Below, piece by piece: positions 12,086 through 24,093 of a DNA stretch of 64,000 nucleotides (the stretch's first letter is position 1; each line of letters opens with the position of its first letter). The notes under the pieces were generated by a model. It was not told the DNA's origin. It did no database searches and saw only the letters and a program-made list of their open reading frames with translations. The position numbers and the translations under genes were made by a program. The stretch covers positions 581,329 through 645,328 of the forward strand of contig NMRA01000038.1 of NCBI GenBank assembly GCA_002633005.1, read 5' to 3'. The DNA comes from Phoronis australis (lineage: Eukaryota > Phoronida > Phoronidae).

Positions 12086-15000
12086 CCATCACCCTCATCA
12101 CCATCACCATCACCATCATCACCATCACCTCATCACCATCACCATCATCACCATCATCATCATCGTCGTCGTCGTCATCATCATCATCCCACCATTTAGC
12201 ATCACCATCGCCGTCATCCTCGCCATATCATCATCATCATTGCTATTATTATTACTATTATTATTGCTCTTACTTGTTGTCGTTACTATTATCCTCAATT
12301 GCTCTTATACATATGGCTAAAAGATAACATACAATTAATGACAAGTTATGAGAATAACAGAACAATAAATCAGGTGAAGCAATTGATGAATTGGTTTCTT
12401 GTTCAGGACAGCCATTAAATGGTTACACGAACTGGGCACCAGGAGAACCAAATGACTACTGGGGAGAGGACTGTGTGGTGATACGACTTGATGACGACTT
12501 CCAGTGGAACGACCATCCGTGCGACAGATGGTTCCGTGATTATACGTCCATTTGTCAGTATGGTCAGTAATGTTGTATTTTAAGGATAACTAAAGCGGCT
12601 ATGACCCCATGCACCTTCAGTCAAAAACTAAGTTTTGTTTTAGAACACTTATTGCTGCGCTCTAACTATTATTTACTATTATTTACTATTATTTACTACT
12701 TGGAAAGCAGTGCTATCACTGAAGTGGCTACCCTTATTTTAAATATTACAATAAATAAATAAAAATAAACAATAAAAGTAATTTGTTGGCTTGGGAAGAA
12801 TTGGCAGTGTGTTTTGTGGGCCAGGAGACCAGGAGACCAGGAGACCAGGCTCGGTGCTTTGTTTTAAGGTTGTGTAGAACCCTAGGAAAATATCTAAATT
12901 TGGACAACTTCAGAACATCAAATCTCAACTAAATGTCTGATTAGATTCACAGGAAACTTTCCGTGATTTATGGAATGTTTTCCAAAACGCTGAGAGGATT
13001 TGTTTTAAAATGGTATGAGAGGTTATATAAAATTTTGGACTTTAGATTTTCAAGGAAAATTTAAATTCTGCATAAAATGGAGACGAAATAATAATTTAGA
13101 CAGCGTTTTTTGAGATTATATCTTGAACATTTAATATTAAATGAAATTTTTTATGTTATTCATACCGTCACGGACGTACCTTCCTTTTTGATAAAGTTTG
13201 CTAAAAAGACATAGTTACCTGAAAATGTCAAAATTCAGATTATAGTACAAACTTTCTACTTTCAGTAAATATTTATTTTTACCGGGTATTAGTTCCTGTA
13301 TGATCATTAGCCGAGCACAATATCGGTCTTTCCCAGGTTCAAACATCACTAACCAGGCTGTGAGGTGCACAGTGGTTTGCAATTGAAGCACCCTCATTAC
13401 GGGCGATTAACATTTAGATGAAAAGGGTACATATCCCCACGATGTTATTTTCCGAATTTCCGGCAGATGCTTGAATGTGGTTCTGTTTTTTGTTTCACTG
13501 AGATGCTTTGCCAGAGACAACTACAACGACGCCAACAACAACGACGACGCCAACGACAACGACGACGCCAACGACAACAACGACGCCAACGACAACAACG
13601 ACGCCAACGACAACAAACATGCCGTCATCCCGCACTCCACCAGCGGCAACAAGTTCCTTCCGTACAATCACCACATCTAGTACTCCTTCGTCCTCACTGA
13701 CTCTTGGAACCTCCACTACATCCTCCAAGACGATACCATCACAGCTGCCAGTGACGTCTAGCGGGCTACCAACCCAACCCACTACCCGAGCTACCTCCAC
13801 GTCCAATCCGGTCTCCAGTACTACTTTAAGCGGCCTGTGTCCGGTAACAGCGGTCAACATGCCTCTTCGTACTTTCCGCGACAAATGCTACAGGTTCGTT
13901 ACTGTCACTCGGCACTTTGGCGAGGCGCAGCATTTCTGCAGCTTAGACCAAGGACATGTGGTAACAATAACTGACCAGGAAACACAAAATTTTCTTGTGA
14001 GTGTCTTGGGTGCGTTGCAGTGGAAATTTAATTCCACTTGGATAGGATTAGTTAACAACAAAACAGAAAGTTCTTGGATATGGGATTCGGGTGCCAACTT
14101 CGCAAAGGACAGTTTCAACTCGTGGTACCCCGGTCAGCCATCTGGTGGCGGCAATGTGACAAACTGTGCTGNCCATTTAGAGTACCATCGCCGTCATCCT
14201 CGCCATATCATCATCATCATCATTGCTATTATTATTACTATTATTATTGCTCTTACTTGTTGTTCTCTTATACATATGGCTAAAAATAACATACAATTGA
14301 TGACAAGTTATGCGAATAACAGAACAATAAATCAGGTGAAGCAGTTGATGAATTGGTTTCTTGTTCAGGACAGCCATTAAATGGTTACACGAACTGGGCA
14401 CCAGGAGAACCAAATGACTACTGGGGAGAGGACTGTGTGGTGATACGACTTGATGACGACTTCCAGTGGAACGACCATCCGTGCGACAGATGGTTGCGTG
14501 ATTATACGTCCATTTGTCAGTATGGTCAGTAATGTTGTATTTTGAGGATAACTAAAGCGGCTATGACCCCACGCACCTTCTGTCAAAAACTAAGTTTTGT
14601 TTTAGAACACTTATTGCTGCGCTCTAACTATTATTTACTATTATTTACTATTATTTACTTGGAAAGCAGTGCTATCACTGAAGTGGCTACCCTCATTTTA
14701 AATATCACAATAAATAAATAAAAATAAACAATAAAAGTAATTTATTGGCTTGGGAAGAACTGGCAGTGTGTTTTTCGGCCAGGAGACCAGGCTCGGTGCT
14801 TTGTTTTAAGGTTGTGTAGAATCCTAGGAAAATATCTGAATTTGGACAACTTCGGAACATCAAATCTCAGCTAAATGTCTCATTAGATTCATACGAAACT
14901 TTCCGTGATTTATGGAATGTTTTCCAAAACGCTGAGAGGATTTGTTTTAAAATGGTATGAGAGGTTATATAAAATTTTGGACTTTAGATTTTCAAGGAAA

Positions 15001-18000
15001 ATTTAAATTCTGCATAAAACGGAGACGAAATGATAATTTAGACAGCGTTTTTGAGATTATATCTTGAACATTTAATATTAAATGAAAATTTTTATGTTAT
15101 TCATACCGTCACGGATGTACCTTCCTTTTTTGATAAAGTTTGTTAAAAAGACATAGTTACTTGAAAATGTAAAAATTCAGATTATAGTACAAACTTTCTA
15201 CTTTCAGTAAATATTTATTTTTATCGGGTATAAGATTCTGTGTGATCATTAGCCGAGTACACACCTCTATAACACAATATCGGTCCTTCCCAGGTTCAAA
15301 CATCACTAACCAGGCTGTGAGGCGCACAGTGGTTTGCAATTGAAGCACCCTGATCATGACGCTTGATTAACATTTAGATACAAACGGTACATCTCCCCAC
15401 GATGATATTTTCCGAATTCCCGGCAGATGCTTGACTGTGATTCTGTTTTTTGTTTCAATAAGATGCTTTGCCCGAGACAACTACAACGACGCCAACAACA
15501 ACAACGCCAACGACAACAACGACGCCAACGACAACAACGACGCCAACGACAACAAACATGCCGTCATCCCGCACTCCACCAGCGGCAACAAGTTCCTTCC
15601 GTACAATCACCACATCTAGTACTCCTNTCCCCCAAGACGATGCCATCACAGCTGCCAGTAACGTCTAGCGGGCTACCAACCCAACCCACTACCCGAGCCA
15701 CATCCACGTCCAATCCGGTCTCCAGTACTACTTTAAGCGGCCTGTGTCCGGTAACAGCGGTCAACATGCCTCTACGTACTTTCCGCGACAAATGCTACAG
15801 GTTCGTTACTGTCACTCGGCACTTTGGCGAGGCGCAGCATTTCTGCAGCTTAGACCAAGGACATGTGGTAACAATAACTGACCAGGAAACACAAAATTTT
15901 CTTGTGAGTGTCTTGGGTGCGTTGCAGTGGAAATTTAATTCCACTTGGATAGGATTAGTTAACAACAAAACAGAAAGTTCTTGGATATGGGATTCGGGTG
16001 CCAACTTCGCAAAGGACAGTTTCAACTCGTGGTACCCCGGTCAGCCATCTGGTGGCGGCAATGTGACAAACTGTGCTGTGATACAACTGCACGAGCCTGC
16101 TGACGCGAATGGGGACTGGTTCGTACGACCTTGTCATGAAGTACATCACTATCTGCCGTTCATATGTGAATACGGTGAGTTTATAAGATAGGTCTACTCG
16201 TTAGGACTGGTCGGCAATGCCGTAACTGGTTTTCATTTTACAAATGTATCCACGATTGCAAATGTACCTTCATGAACTTTGCTGAAATAAAAATCACAGT
16301 CACAGATTTGCACCAAACTTTCAGAAAGTGAAAACAGGATCCTTTTGTTTCTGATGAAAACACGTGAAACAAGTTCGAGCTTATGTTTGAACAAAACTAG
16401 GTTTCACGTTGTGCCAATAACGTTTTTTCTTCTCTCGTCCAATAAGTAGCCTAGATGAAGGCTTAGTAACCAGGCGAGCTAACCAAGGTCCGCTCTGGAA
16501 ATGAGCGTATGAGGCAGGCTTCAACTCCCAAGTGGGGCTTATTTTTCTGATGTTGGCGGAGATTCTTGTGGTTTCTTGGTGCAGCTCCGTTGTTATAATC
16601 ACTTTCATTTCGCCTGAAATATTAGAATTCAATTCAAGTATCTAATTAGAACTATTATTTGTGCCACATTTTAAAGAACATCGCGGAATTTGTCATAGAT
16701 GCATCCTTCGTTATTTAAAGTTATTTTACTTAATTAGCGAGAAACTATTAAATATCAACAGAATATAAAAATGTTTTGCAAATAACGTGACTGTATTTCT
16801 AATAACGCAGTTCGTTGTGGGAGTACCGTTTATCTGTCATCGTGCTTTCCAGACTTAGTATTTCCAAAGACGCCAGCCTTGTCCTCTGTGCCAACGCAAG
16901 TCAAAACACAAAGCGCAACATTTAAAAGTTCAACAGGAAAACCTCTTCACACTGGAAAGACAGTGGCAACTTCAACAGAAAAAGGAAAGCCTGGCGGTAC
17001 GAAGTAGTTTGGAAGTGTTCTTTAGTGCTTCTCAAACCTGTTTCATTTTAATCGTTGTGTCAGGTGTGACTACGTATTTCAAAGATAAATTGTTGGAGTT
17101 TGGTCGGCAAAAAACTCTTCAAAACTGAAGTTTGAGACAAATTTTCCGTTAAAAATTCACCGCAACTGTCCTTTCACAATAGCCGGCATTTTTCTTTTCA
17201 CGCACCACATAAACCGTTCTCATAAACACGATAACAAATCGTTTTTAATATTTTTGTCATCCATCGAAAGTCCTTTCGTACAAACAAGCTTAGTTCGTAC
17301 GAAGCACAACAATTTCGATACATTATGCCAAGACATGGACACTCATGTCACACGTGTGAGTGACTAGAAAAGACAGGACTAGAAAAGACGGGTCGGTGAG
17401 AAAAGATTTACTGCGCAAAATAATTATATTTATGACAAAAGTGCGCTACCAATGGAAGCATCTGTGTGGTCTGTGAGGGAGAAAAAATGGTTACCGTGTT
17501 TATGGTCAACGATACGATAGAAAAAGTATTCGGATTTTTAGACTCTTATTACCGTTTTGTCCTTTGGAACTAGTGCCGAATTCCACGCCCTCACAATTTT
17601 TTTTAATTGTTCCCCAGTAGTGCCATCGTCACGGGCTGACGACAGAAAAAAGCGTTTTTGCCACAAAGGTCATTTGCATGAACCCCCTGAACCACCTCAA
17701 ACACGCCATTGTGATAATAAAATCATGAAGAAAACTTCTTCATAAAACTCTCAATCAATGAGACTCGTGTGTTTGAAAATTAACCTAATGTATGTAAAAC
17801 GTTTAGTAACCTCACTTGACGAGATCGATCTTGTCACACGCAGTAGTTGGTTGGCTATTTGCAATGAACAGTTAAATTAGCATGTTTGAATCTCATTAAA
17901 ATTTCAGCACCAGTGGCGGATTTAGGGGGGGGGGAGCAAGGGGGCCATGGCCCCCCTAAAAGTGTACCAGGTACCATTTGGGACTTCGGGTGCGAATTGC

Positions 18001-21000
18001 TGACTAGCACACATGCGCGCATCCAGGAGGCCTAAGGGGGTGAATAATCAATGCACAGGCCCTGAAAAACCCCATTTACCTTTTTTGTTTTAGTCAACAG
18101 GTCCGCAAACCCAAATATTAGAGACACTTGCATCCCCACATTTTAGGCTGGGCGCGCGCATCTGCCCAAATTCTGGTTATTCCTGTGCCCTGGCCCCCTA
18201 ACTCAAAATCCTGGATCCGCCCCTGACCACCAGCAATTTTTATGACCAATATTTATGACGCGCTGACACGGTTATCATACCAGTCTATGGGTCAAGGCGC
18301 AATACTGGTATAATCTCGAAAATGTCAAGACAATCAGGCTCAAGGACTTAGTCACAACGAGTGGTGTTTTAGCAAATGAACAACTGAAGTCGGCGATAGT
18401 GTTGGCAAGGTTAGATAAAACTTCAAACTAATGGGCTGGATAATTTTTATTGTCGAATGCCGAATAACCACTTCATACAACATTAGCAATTAACGTGACG
18501 TGGAATGAATGTGACGTGGTTGCTGCTATCCAGCGCTGACTTTTGTAACTAGATCCTGGATTTGTTCACTATTAAAAGTGTCCACTGACGACAGAAATTT
18601 GTTCACATACCTATTTCTCAAAAATAATTAAATCTCTCTTGAGCAAAAATGCAAAGACTCTGAAAATAGTTGCTGAGATAATTTCTGTGAATTATTCCTG
18701 ATTACTTGGCTAAACCCGGAATTTTGAAGTGGGAGTTGGAGTCTAAATTTCTGTCATGAAATAAAAGTCACTTTCATGAAACGGACCCCTGGTACGTATG
18801 CGTTTTTTGCAAGAGCGAAATAATTCTTCATATTCAGATTTTAAAACAGCCTAGAAGAGTCACTTCAATGAACTGTGCACAAATTATAATTTAAGTGACC
18901 ACCTTCTTAGACTTACGACCTTTGACTTCTGTCTTTGTGTATTCTAGCTAATGGATTACATGATTCCATTACTGTTTATTAACTATTTGCAAAACTTTGG
19001 GGAGAACTCATTCAACATTTTTTAACATTTTAGAAACCGATAAAGTGGTTGGTAGCGACAAATCAGGTGAGTGGCAGTTGGATAAATGTTAGCAGTCCGT
19101 ATAACTTGCAATTTACTTGTTTCCCATAAACAAAGTTAAAAATACGGAGAAGTCAAAAATACTTCTTCGTTCCGTGAAGACTCCATATAGCAACAGAAAT
19201 TAGTAATTTTTTAAAAAGCTATCCTAGGCTCGTTCCGTCGAAGAAACGAGCTTTTGATTTAGGTCAATTTTAAGGTTATAAAACTGACCTCAGTTTGTTC
19301 CGTACTCAAATGAGACGTGCTTTTTGGACTTAGAAAGAACTAGCGGTGACCAGCCAACTTGTTAATCCTCGAGCAAGGAATACTGAATTGACACCAACAT
19401 CATACCTCTTTAGTGGTTTAAAACAAAAGTGAGCCTTGTTGGCGAAAGGCCGCGGCGGTTATATAGCCACTAATCAGTTTTAGTTCCTAGTAGCCATTTA
19501 GAAATTCCTCGCCATAAACCTACCCACTTCGATAGTTCAGTGGTGATAAAAGCGAAAATGCATTAATATGCCGTTTGTAACATACGAAATGTTTCCGTTT
19601 TTTGGTATTAGGAGCCTATTCCACACTTGGCACTTACAAGTATTCTAAGTCCTTGGTACTGCTAAACTTCCAAACAATATGAGCTTGAGGCCTACACAGT
19701 GCCATCGACTCTAGACTTAGCAATAGAGACGGTGACTCTCTACTTGATACTCGAGACCATGAGGAACTTGGGTACAATTTCACTTTGATCCTCAAAAACT
19801 TTGAAGCATGATCGATTCTTATTCTTGATGTTCCAGAAGTCGACGTGGGAATCATCGTGGGATGTTCCATCGGTGCAGTACTGTTGATTGCTGTCGCGTT
19901 GGGCGCCCTCTTTGTCGTTAGGTATTGTAATGTTTCTAATCGTGTTCATGAAGTACTGTTTAGGTTGTTGGACCGTAATACTGCCGTGTTGCTCACTGTG
20001 GTCCAAAATACAGTTACAATGAGATTTTGCGACAATACGAGAACCGGACTCGGTCTGAAGTCACTGTGACATATTGCGTTTCACCAGCTGGTAAATACAT
20101 TTAGTTGGGGGGGGGGGGGGGGGCTCCAATGAGCCCCGAGCCCCCCATGCACAATTCACACCTCTGGACGCAGTACTCCGTTTCTTTAGTCCCCATTTTT
20201 CAGTAATAGGTCCACATTCTCAAAATTTCGAGCTAACTGTAAAAGTTATGAGGTAATTTTTGTGGTCGCANTGACACCAACATCATACCTCTTTAGTGGT
20301 TTAAAACAAAAGTGAGCCTTGTTCAAGGCGAAAGGCCGCGGCGGTTATATAGCCACTAATCAGTTTTAGTTCCTAGTAGCCATTTAGAAATTCCTCGCCA
20401 TAAACCTACCCACTTCGATAGTTCAGTGGTGATAAAAGCGAAAATGCATTGATTAATATGCCGTTTGTAACATACGAAATGTTTCCGTTTTTTGGTATTA
20501 GGAGCCTATTCCACACTTGGCACTTACAAGTATTCTAAGTCCTTGGTACTGCTAAACTTCCAAACAATTTGAGCTTGAGGCCTACACAGTGCAATCGACT
20601 CTAGACTTAGGAATAGAGACGGGGACTCTCTACTCGATACTCGAGACCATGAGAAACTTGGGTACAATTTCACTTTGATCCTCAAAAACTTTGAAGCATG
20701 ATCGATTCTTATTCTTGATGTTCCAGAAGTCGACGTGGGAATCATCGTGGGATGTTCCATTGGTGCAGTACTGTTGATTGCTGTCGCGTTGGGCGCCCTC
20801 TTTGTCGTTAGGTATTGTAATGTTTCTAATCGTGTTCATGAAGTACTGTTTAGGTTGTTGGACCGTAATACTGCCGTGTTGCTCACTGTGGTCCAAAATA
20901 CAGTTACAATGAGATTTTGCGACAATACGAGAACCGGACTCGGTCTGAAGTCACTGTGACATATTGCGTTTCACCAGCTGGTAAATACATTTAGTTGGGG

Positions 21001-21604
21001 GGGGGGGGGGGGGCTCCAATGAGCCCCGAGCCCCCCATGCACAATTCACACCTCTGGACGCAGTACTCCGTTTCTTTAGTCCCCATTTTTCAGTAATAGG
21101 TCCACATTCTCAAAATTTCGAGCTAACTGTAAAAGTTATGAGGTAATTTTTGTGGTCGCAGGTACTGATTTTCAGTCGTGGCCAACGACGGGTTTCACAG
21201 TAGACGTACATAGGGGGCACTTTACATTCCTCACTATACTACAGTAAAATGCCAGTGACCAACGAGTTCTCGTTAGTATGGCGGTACCGAAAGCACACTT
21301 ACGGCGGTACCGAAAGCACACTTACGTTTTTTATCACTGAGTAGAAAAAGAAACGCAGCTATTCTTCGATCTTTTATGTTTCAGAAAAAAATTACTGAAG
21401 AAATATGCCGACGTTATGTTTGACAACCCCGCCTACCCATGGCAGTCTGTGCATCACGATGTTACCAACGGAGATGTAGCTATCCGAGAGGGTTCACCAA
21501 CGTCGGCCGCTGCTGTCAAATACAACCCGAGCGAACAGATTGCTGCGGACAATCCGATATATATTTCATTTTCGTCGGATTCACAGATAAACAACGAATG
21601 TTAA
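9167..21604 (+). CDS. Two-domain C-type lectin transmembrane receptor with NPxY tail
   Basis: Exons: 9167-9221 signal peptide (MAKCSGLSTALVIAALIQ); 11619-11891 and 12407-12562 first C-type lectin domain; 15463-16174 Thr-rich stalk plus second lectin domain (partial duplicate 13503-14171); 16853-16996 and 19034-19066 Thr/Ser/Lys stalk; 19837-19921 membrane helix (duplicate 20727-20811); 21385-21604 tail and stop. Junctions up to the helix exon are phase 1, the last is phase 2. The product is about 560 residues, a type I receptor. Domain 1 keeps six cysteines and the EPN and WND motifs, the mannose-type calcium site of the family. Domain 2 has QPS and GDW instead and probably does not bind sugar by that site. 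The helix is followed by RKKLLKKY. The tail has FDNPAY, like the LDL-receptor internalisation signal, and DNPIY. An endocytic or pattern-recognition role is inferred. Ortholog not recognised; the duplicated blocks make the exact allele uncertain. Confidence 0.82.
9567..10798. mobile_element. Inverted-repeat DNA element in lectin receptor intron 1
   Basis: The left end reads CCGATTTCGTAAAGGTGG and the right end, reverse-complemented, CCGATTTCATAAAGTTTG. Next to both ends lie oppositely oriented, related sub-terminal segments with GACCAGG/CCTGGTC-type motifs and TTTAAACC stretches. The interior (about 1.2 kb) has no transposase-like frame and contains a block shared with 7741-7960. This fits a non-autonomous DNA transposon. 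A target-site duplication was not clear. Confidence 0.55.
10290..10500. repeat. Dispersed repeat, copy 2 (compare 7741-7960)
   Basis: Second copy of the roughly 200-base block described at 7741-7960, with small indels, inside the inverted-repeat element 9567-10798. Confidence 0.55.
11924..12192 (+). repeat. (TCA)n microsatellite, intronic
   Basis: About 270 bases of TCA trinucleotides with ACC interruptions just after the donor of lectin exon 2 (GT at 11892). It reads as an open serine/proline/histidine run, but the lectin fold continues only after splicing to 12407, so the run is intron. Confidence 0.9.
12192..13687 (+). other. Duplicated block, copy A (counterpart 14173-15626)
   Basis: This block holds intron sequence, lectin exon 3 (12407-12562), the following intron and the start of exon 4. 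It recurs almost unchanged at 14173-15626, which begins and ends at single N gaps (14172 and 15627). Differences are scattered substitutions and small indels, such as a thrice- versus once-present AGGAGACC motif near 12830. The pattern fits two haplotypes joined in the assembly better than a real tandem duplication. Confidence 0.75.
13503..14171 (+). CDS. Lectin receptor exon 4, copy A, cut by a gap
   Basis: The acceptor AG ends at 13502 and the exon reads in phase after exon 3 (G+AT gives D, then ALPETTT). It encodes a Thr/Pro repeat, a Thr/Ser-rich linker and the second lectin domain down to NVTNCA, where the N at 14172 interrupts. The complete version is at 15463-16174. Copy A has one more Thr-Thr-Thr-Thr-Thr-Pro unit than copy B, as expected of alleles of a coding minisatellite. 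Confidence 0.75.
14173..15626 (+). other. Duplicated block, copy B (counterpart 12192-13687)
   Basis: Repeats the sequence of 12192-13687, including a second copy of lectin exon 3 at 14369-14524 that differs by a Phe to Leu change (WFRD to WLRD). It starts right after the N at 14172, in the middle of the second lectin domain of copy A, and ends at the N at 15627. No matching copy of lectin exon 2 precedes exon 3 copy B, so it could not form a complete extra domain. Confidence 0.75.
15463..16174 (+). CDS. Lectin receptor exon 4, copy B (stalk plus second lectin domain)
   Basis: The exon enters and leaves in phase 1. It encodes four Thr/Pro repeat units, a Thr/Ser-rich linker interrupted by the N at 15627, and a complete C-type lectin domain from GLCPVTA to FICEYG. 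Canonical features seen: YRFV, WIGL, the NVTNCAV and VRPC cysteines. The calcium-site motifs EPN and WND are replaced by QPS and GDW. Two N-glycosylation sequons (FNSTW, NNKTE) and NVTNC lie in the domain. Confidence 0.8.
17911..18225. mobile_element. MITE with CAGTGGCGGAT termini, 315 bp
   Basis: Starts CAGTGGCGGATTTAGG and ends CCTGGATCCGCCCCTG, forming an imperfect terminal inverted repeat. The interior is G-rich near the left and C-rich near the right end and encodes nothing. The same ends delimit 59453-59603, and lone ends occur at 41981 and 48900. It lies in an intron of the lectin receptor. Confidence 0.8.
18595..18780 (+). repeat. Dispersed repeat (compare 61815-62015)
   Basis: Shares in order AATAATTAAAY, CTTGAGCAAAAATG, AAAG-CTCTGA, CTGAGATAATTTCT, AAATTTCTGTC and AAAAGTCACTTTCAT with 61815-62015. 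No coding capacity seen. Confidence 0.55.
19389..20270 (+). other. Duplicated block with membrane-helix exon, copy 1
   Basis: Contains lectin receptor exon 7 (19837-19921) and a poly-G tract near 20106. It recurs at 20272-21160, separated only by the N at 20271, with scattered substitutions and a 4-base indel. The join at an N and the low divergence point to haplotype redundancy in the assembly. Confidence 0.75.
20272..21160 (+). other. Duplicated block with membrane-helix exon, copy 2
   Basis: Second copy of 19389-20270. Its helix exon, 20727-20811, encodes the same peptide as 19837-19921. If the duplication were real, splicing both exons would shift the frame (phase 1 in, phase 2 out), so only one could be used per transcript. 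Confidence 0.75.
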
Positions 21605-24093
21605 ACGGACGTGATGTAAGCGCTGGTTTGAGGGTGCACGTTTTTGATAATGCTAAAGCCGATTTCGTTAAACCGGAGAAACAAACAGAAGGTGGAACCA
21701 CATAATTTTAATTCATTTTATTACCACAGACGAATTCCTCAAATTGTACCTAAAAATACCGCCCTAGGGCAATGCAGATTTTTATGCGGAATTTACACTC
21801 CCCTCATTATTTGCCGACAAAAGGGTGTGTAGGCTGAAACCATTGACAAAGAATATGTTATTGTTATTGTTATAGATACCTGTGGCTTCATATCACAAAA
21901 TAAAAAGTCGATACATATATATATATAAAGAAACAATTTTATTATAAATAAAGCACCATCCAGGCGCAATCAAAAGGGATTTTTCAAGTGTCACACGACC
22001 AGAGATGCAAATAAAACAACCCAATGCCACTACTCAGGGAGTCCGTCTTCATGTTGATCTTGAAACTCGCACATTTACTTCCCCTAAATTGTCAAAAATT
22101 GGAGTGACATACTAATAGGCAATGAAAATAATTTGAAATTATCTTCATTCAGTCACTAGGCAACCATAAGCAGCGACTTCCAGAGAAACCATGGATTCCT
22201 GACCCTAGGCACAAGATAATGTACAGATTGGTTTAACCAATACTTGACTTCTTAAAACTATACAATTATACACTGGTTTAGTGCAAACAGTCTCATTCTT
22301 ACTTACAATTTCTTTACTATACAGCAATTCTACACCTTCCAACAGTAATATTCGCCAAACTAGCTCTCAAATACATCCATGCTCCAAATATTGGAAACTT
22401 TTCAACTCTAGTTATAGACTTTATTTTTGTTGAGAAGATTGTCAATTTGAAAGTAAAATTTCCGCCATATTGTGTGTCAGATAGTTGAACTATTACTCTA
22501 CAAACATTCACCAAGAAAAGCATACCCAGCCCGCACAAGCTTCATCCAAAATGGAGCAAGTTTACGCGATTGTACCAACAAAAATTGTTGTGAACACGGG
22601 TAAATAACGCTGGTTTTAATTCTCAAGAGGGCAGTGCATGCTATTCATTTTTAACACAAGCTTGTGTCTCTGTTTCAAGAAAGTAGAAGTCTAAGCCAGA
22701 CACTACAAAACTTTATTCAAGACTGGACTCAAAAATTGCCTAATCGCCCACAGTGAAGTTTGATAGTTTACTTGGGACACGATTAGTCAATATTCGAGTT
22801 GAGACAAGTAAGGTTTGGAGGTCTAAAGCCAAAGCCATGATGGCGGAACTTAACAAAAAAGATTCTGTTACTCAAACGCAAGCTAGGTACTAGCACCAAA
22901 ATAGCATTTTGAACACTTGCACACTTTTGAAGTACTATTGATGAGTTCATCAACTGAAGGAGCCTATAGTCATCGTGCAGTACTAGGTTTACACAGTCAC
23001 ATGTCTGGCTTCTTATTTTTTTAGACATGACAAAACACCGAGGCATCGTCGAATTTTGTGATGAAAAGAGATTATCACAAAGTCATTTCCCATTTAGAAT
23101 ATCTCACACATTGCATATCTGACATAATTTCAATTGGAAAAATTTCATCTTTTCATTTAATGTAGACCCACAAAGCTGTCTATTTTGGGAACAGAAACTG
23201 TATTACCAAACTGTAACTCCAGACTCTACTTGAAACCTGATCGAAAGCATCGTCTGCTTTCCAGTGAACTTTCCTGTCCTCCACAACAGAATTGGTTAAT
23301 TTTTGAGTCAAGTTCCGAATAAAGTTTGATTCTCGACGATTCAAATCATATTTCAAGGCAAAGACAATCTTCATCATGGTAAAACATGCACCTTTATAGC
23401 ATAAGACTGTTTGCAATCCCTTGATTTGGCGTTGCCTAGTAACACTGGCTGAAAGTGGAAGAACAAAGCCGACTTATGGCGATGCAGCTACACCTGCTAC
23501 CAGACTCTGCCAATGCGAATAAGTTGGAACACGAAAACAAAAGTTGCTTAGGCCAGACACCTGATTGTAAGAAGACTACCAAACATGTATCACCTCTTAT
23601 ACATACAAAAAATGTCAATGTACCTCACTGACCTGCCGTGATCTTATATATCAAAACATTAACATCAACAATGTGTTGTTAATGCATCAACCCGAAGAGC
23701 AGCTTCTTACAGTGATCAGAAATCTGGCAGCCTCTTACTGTCACATTTCCGCTCATTTTGGCATTCATATACACACCATGTTGATCTAGCGCTGCTCGCA
23801 AGATTATAGGGGACGAGTTTCACCAAAGAGTTATAACTTTAACACCTTTTAAGTTGCATTAGAATTAAGTAAATGTTTCCCCAAGATTAAGAGTGAGGTT
23901 TTCATAAACTTTAAGTTTCATCCAAACCTATTTTAAATCTGATGAGGAAAAGATTTTAAATAGTCAATTGCCACAGGTGAAAATCAGACTTCCACCCAAA
24001 AAGTTGTAACTTCTTCAGCGAGACAAACCCCAAAAAGGTGCGTGTGAACATGTCGCCACAAGACAACAGCAGGGCGCACATTTTTGACCCCCC
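21605..24093. other. Convergent 3' regions of the lectin receptor and CUL5
   Basis: The lectin stop (21604) and the CUL5 stop (24094) face each other here. AATAAA motifs occur on the + strand near 21898 and 21946, suitable for the lectin mRNA, and on the minus strand at 22722-22727, suitable for CUL5. No open reading frame looked conserved and no repeat family was recognised. Confidence 0.5.
22722..22727 (-). terminator. Candidate poly(A) signal for CUL5
   Basis: AATAAA on the minus strand about 1.37 kb beyond the CUL5 stop codon. Other minus-strand candidates exist further on (for example near 21931), so the choice is open. Confidence 0.3.

Noticed and set aside
11898-12199. Long serine/proline/histidine run continuing the first lectin exon, and the opposite-strand methionine/valine run
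   Set aside because: It is a TCA microsatellite after a GTGAGG donor at 11892. The lectin domain continues correctly only when spliced to 12407.
13495-13884. Minus-strand valine-rich frame over the Thr/Pro stalk
   Set aside because: It is the antisense shadow of the ACG/CCA repeat; the plus-strand exon has the right acceptor, phase and domain.
14369-14524. Extra lectin exon forming a third C-type lectin domain
   Set aside because: It is exon 3 again, inside an N-bounded duplicate block with no matching first-half exon.
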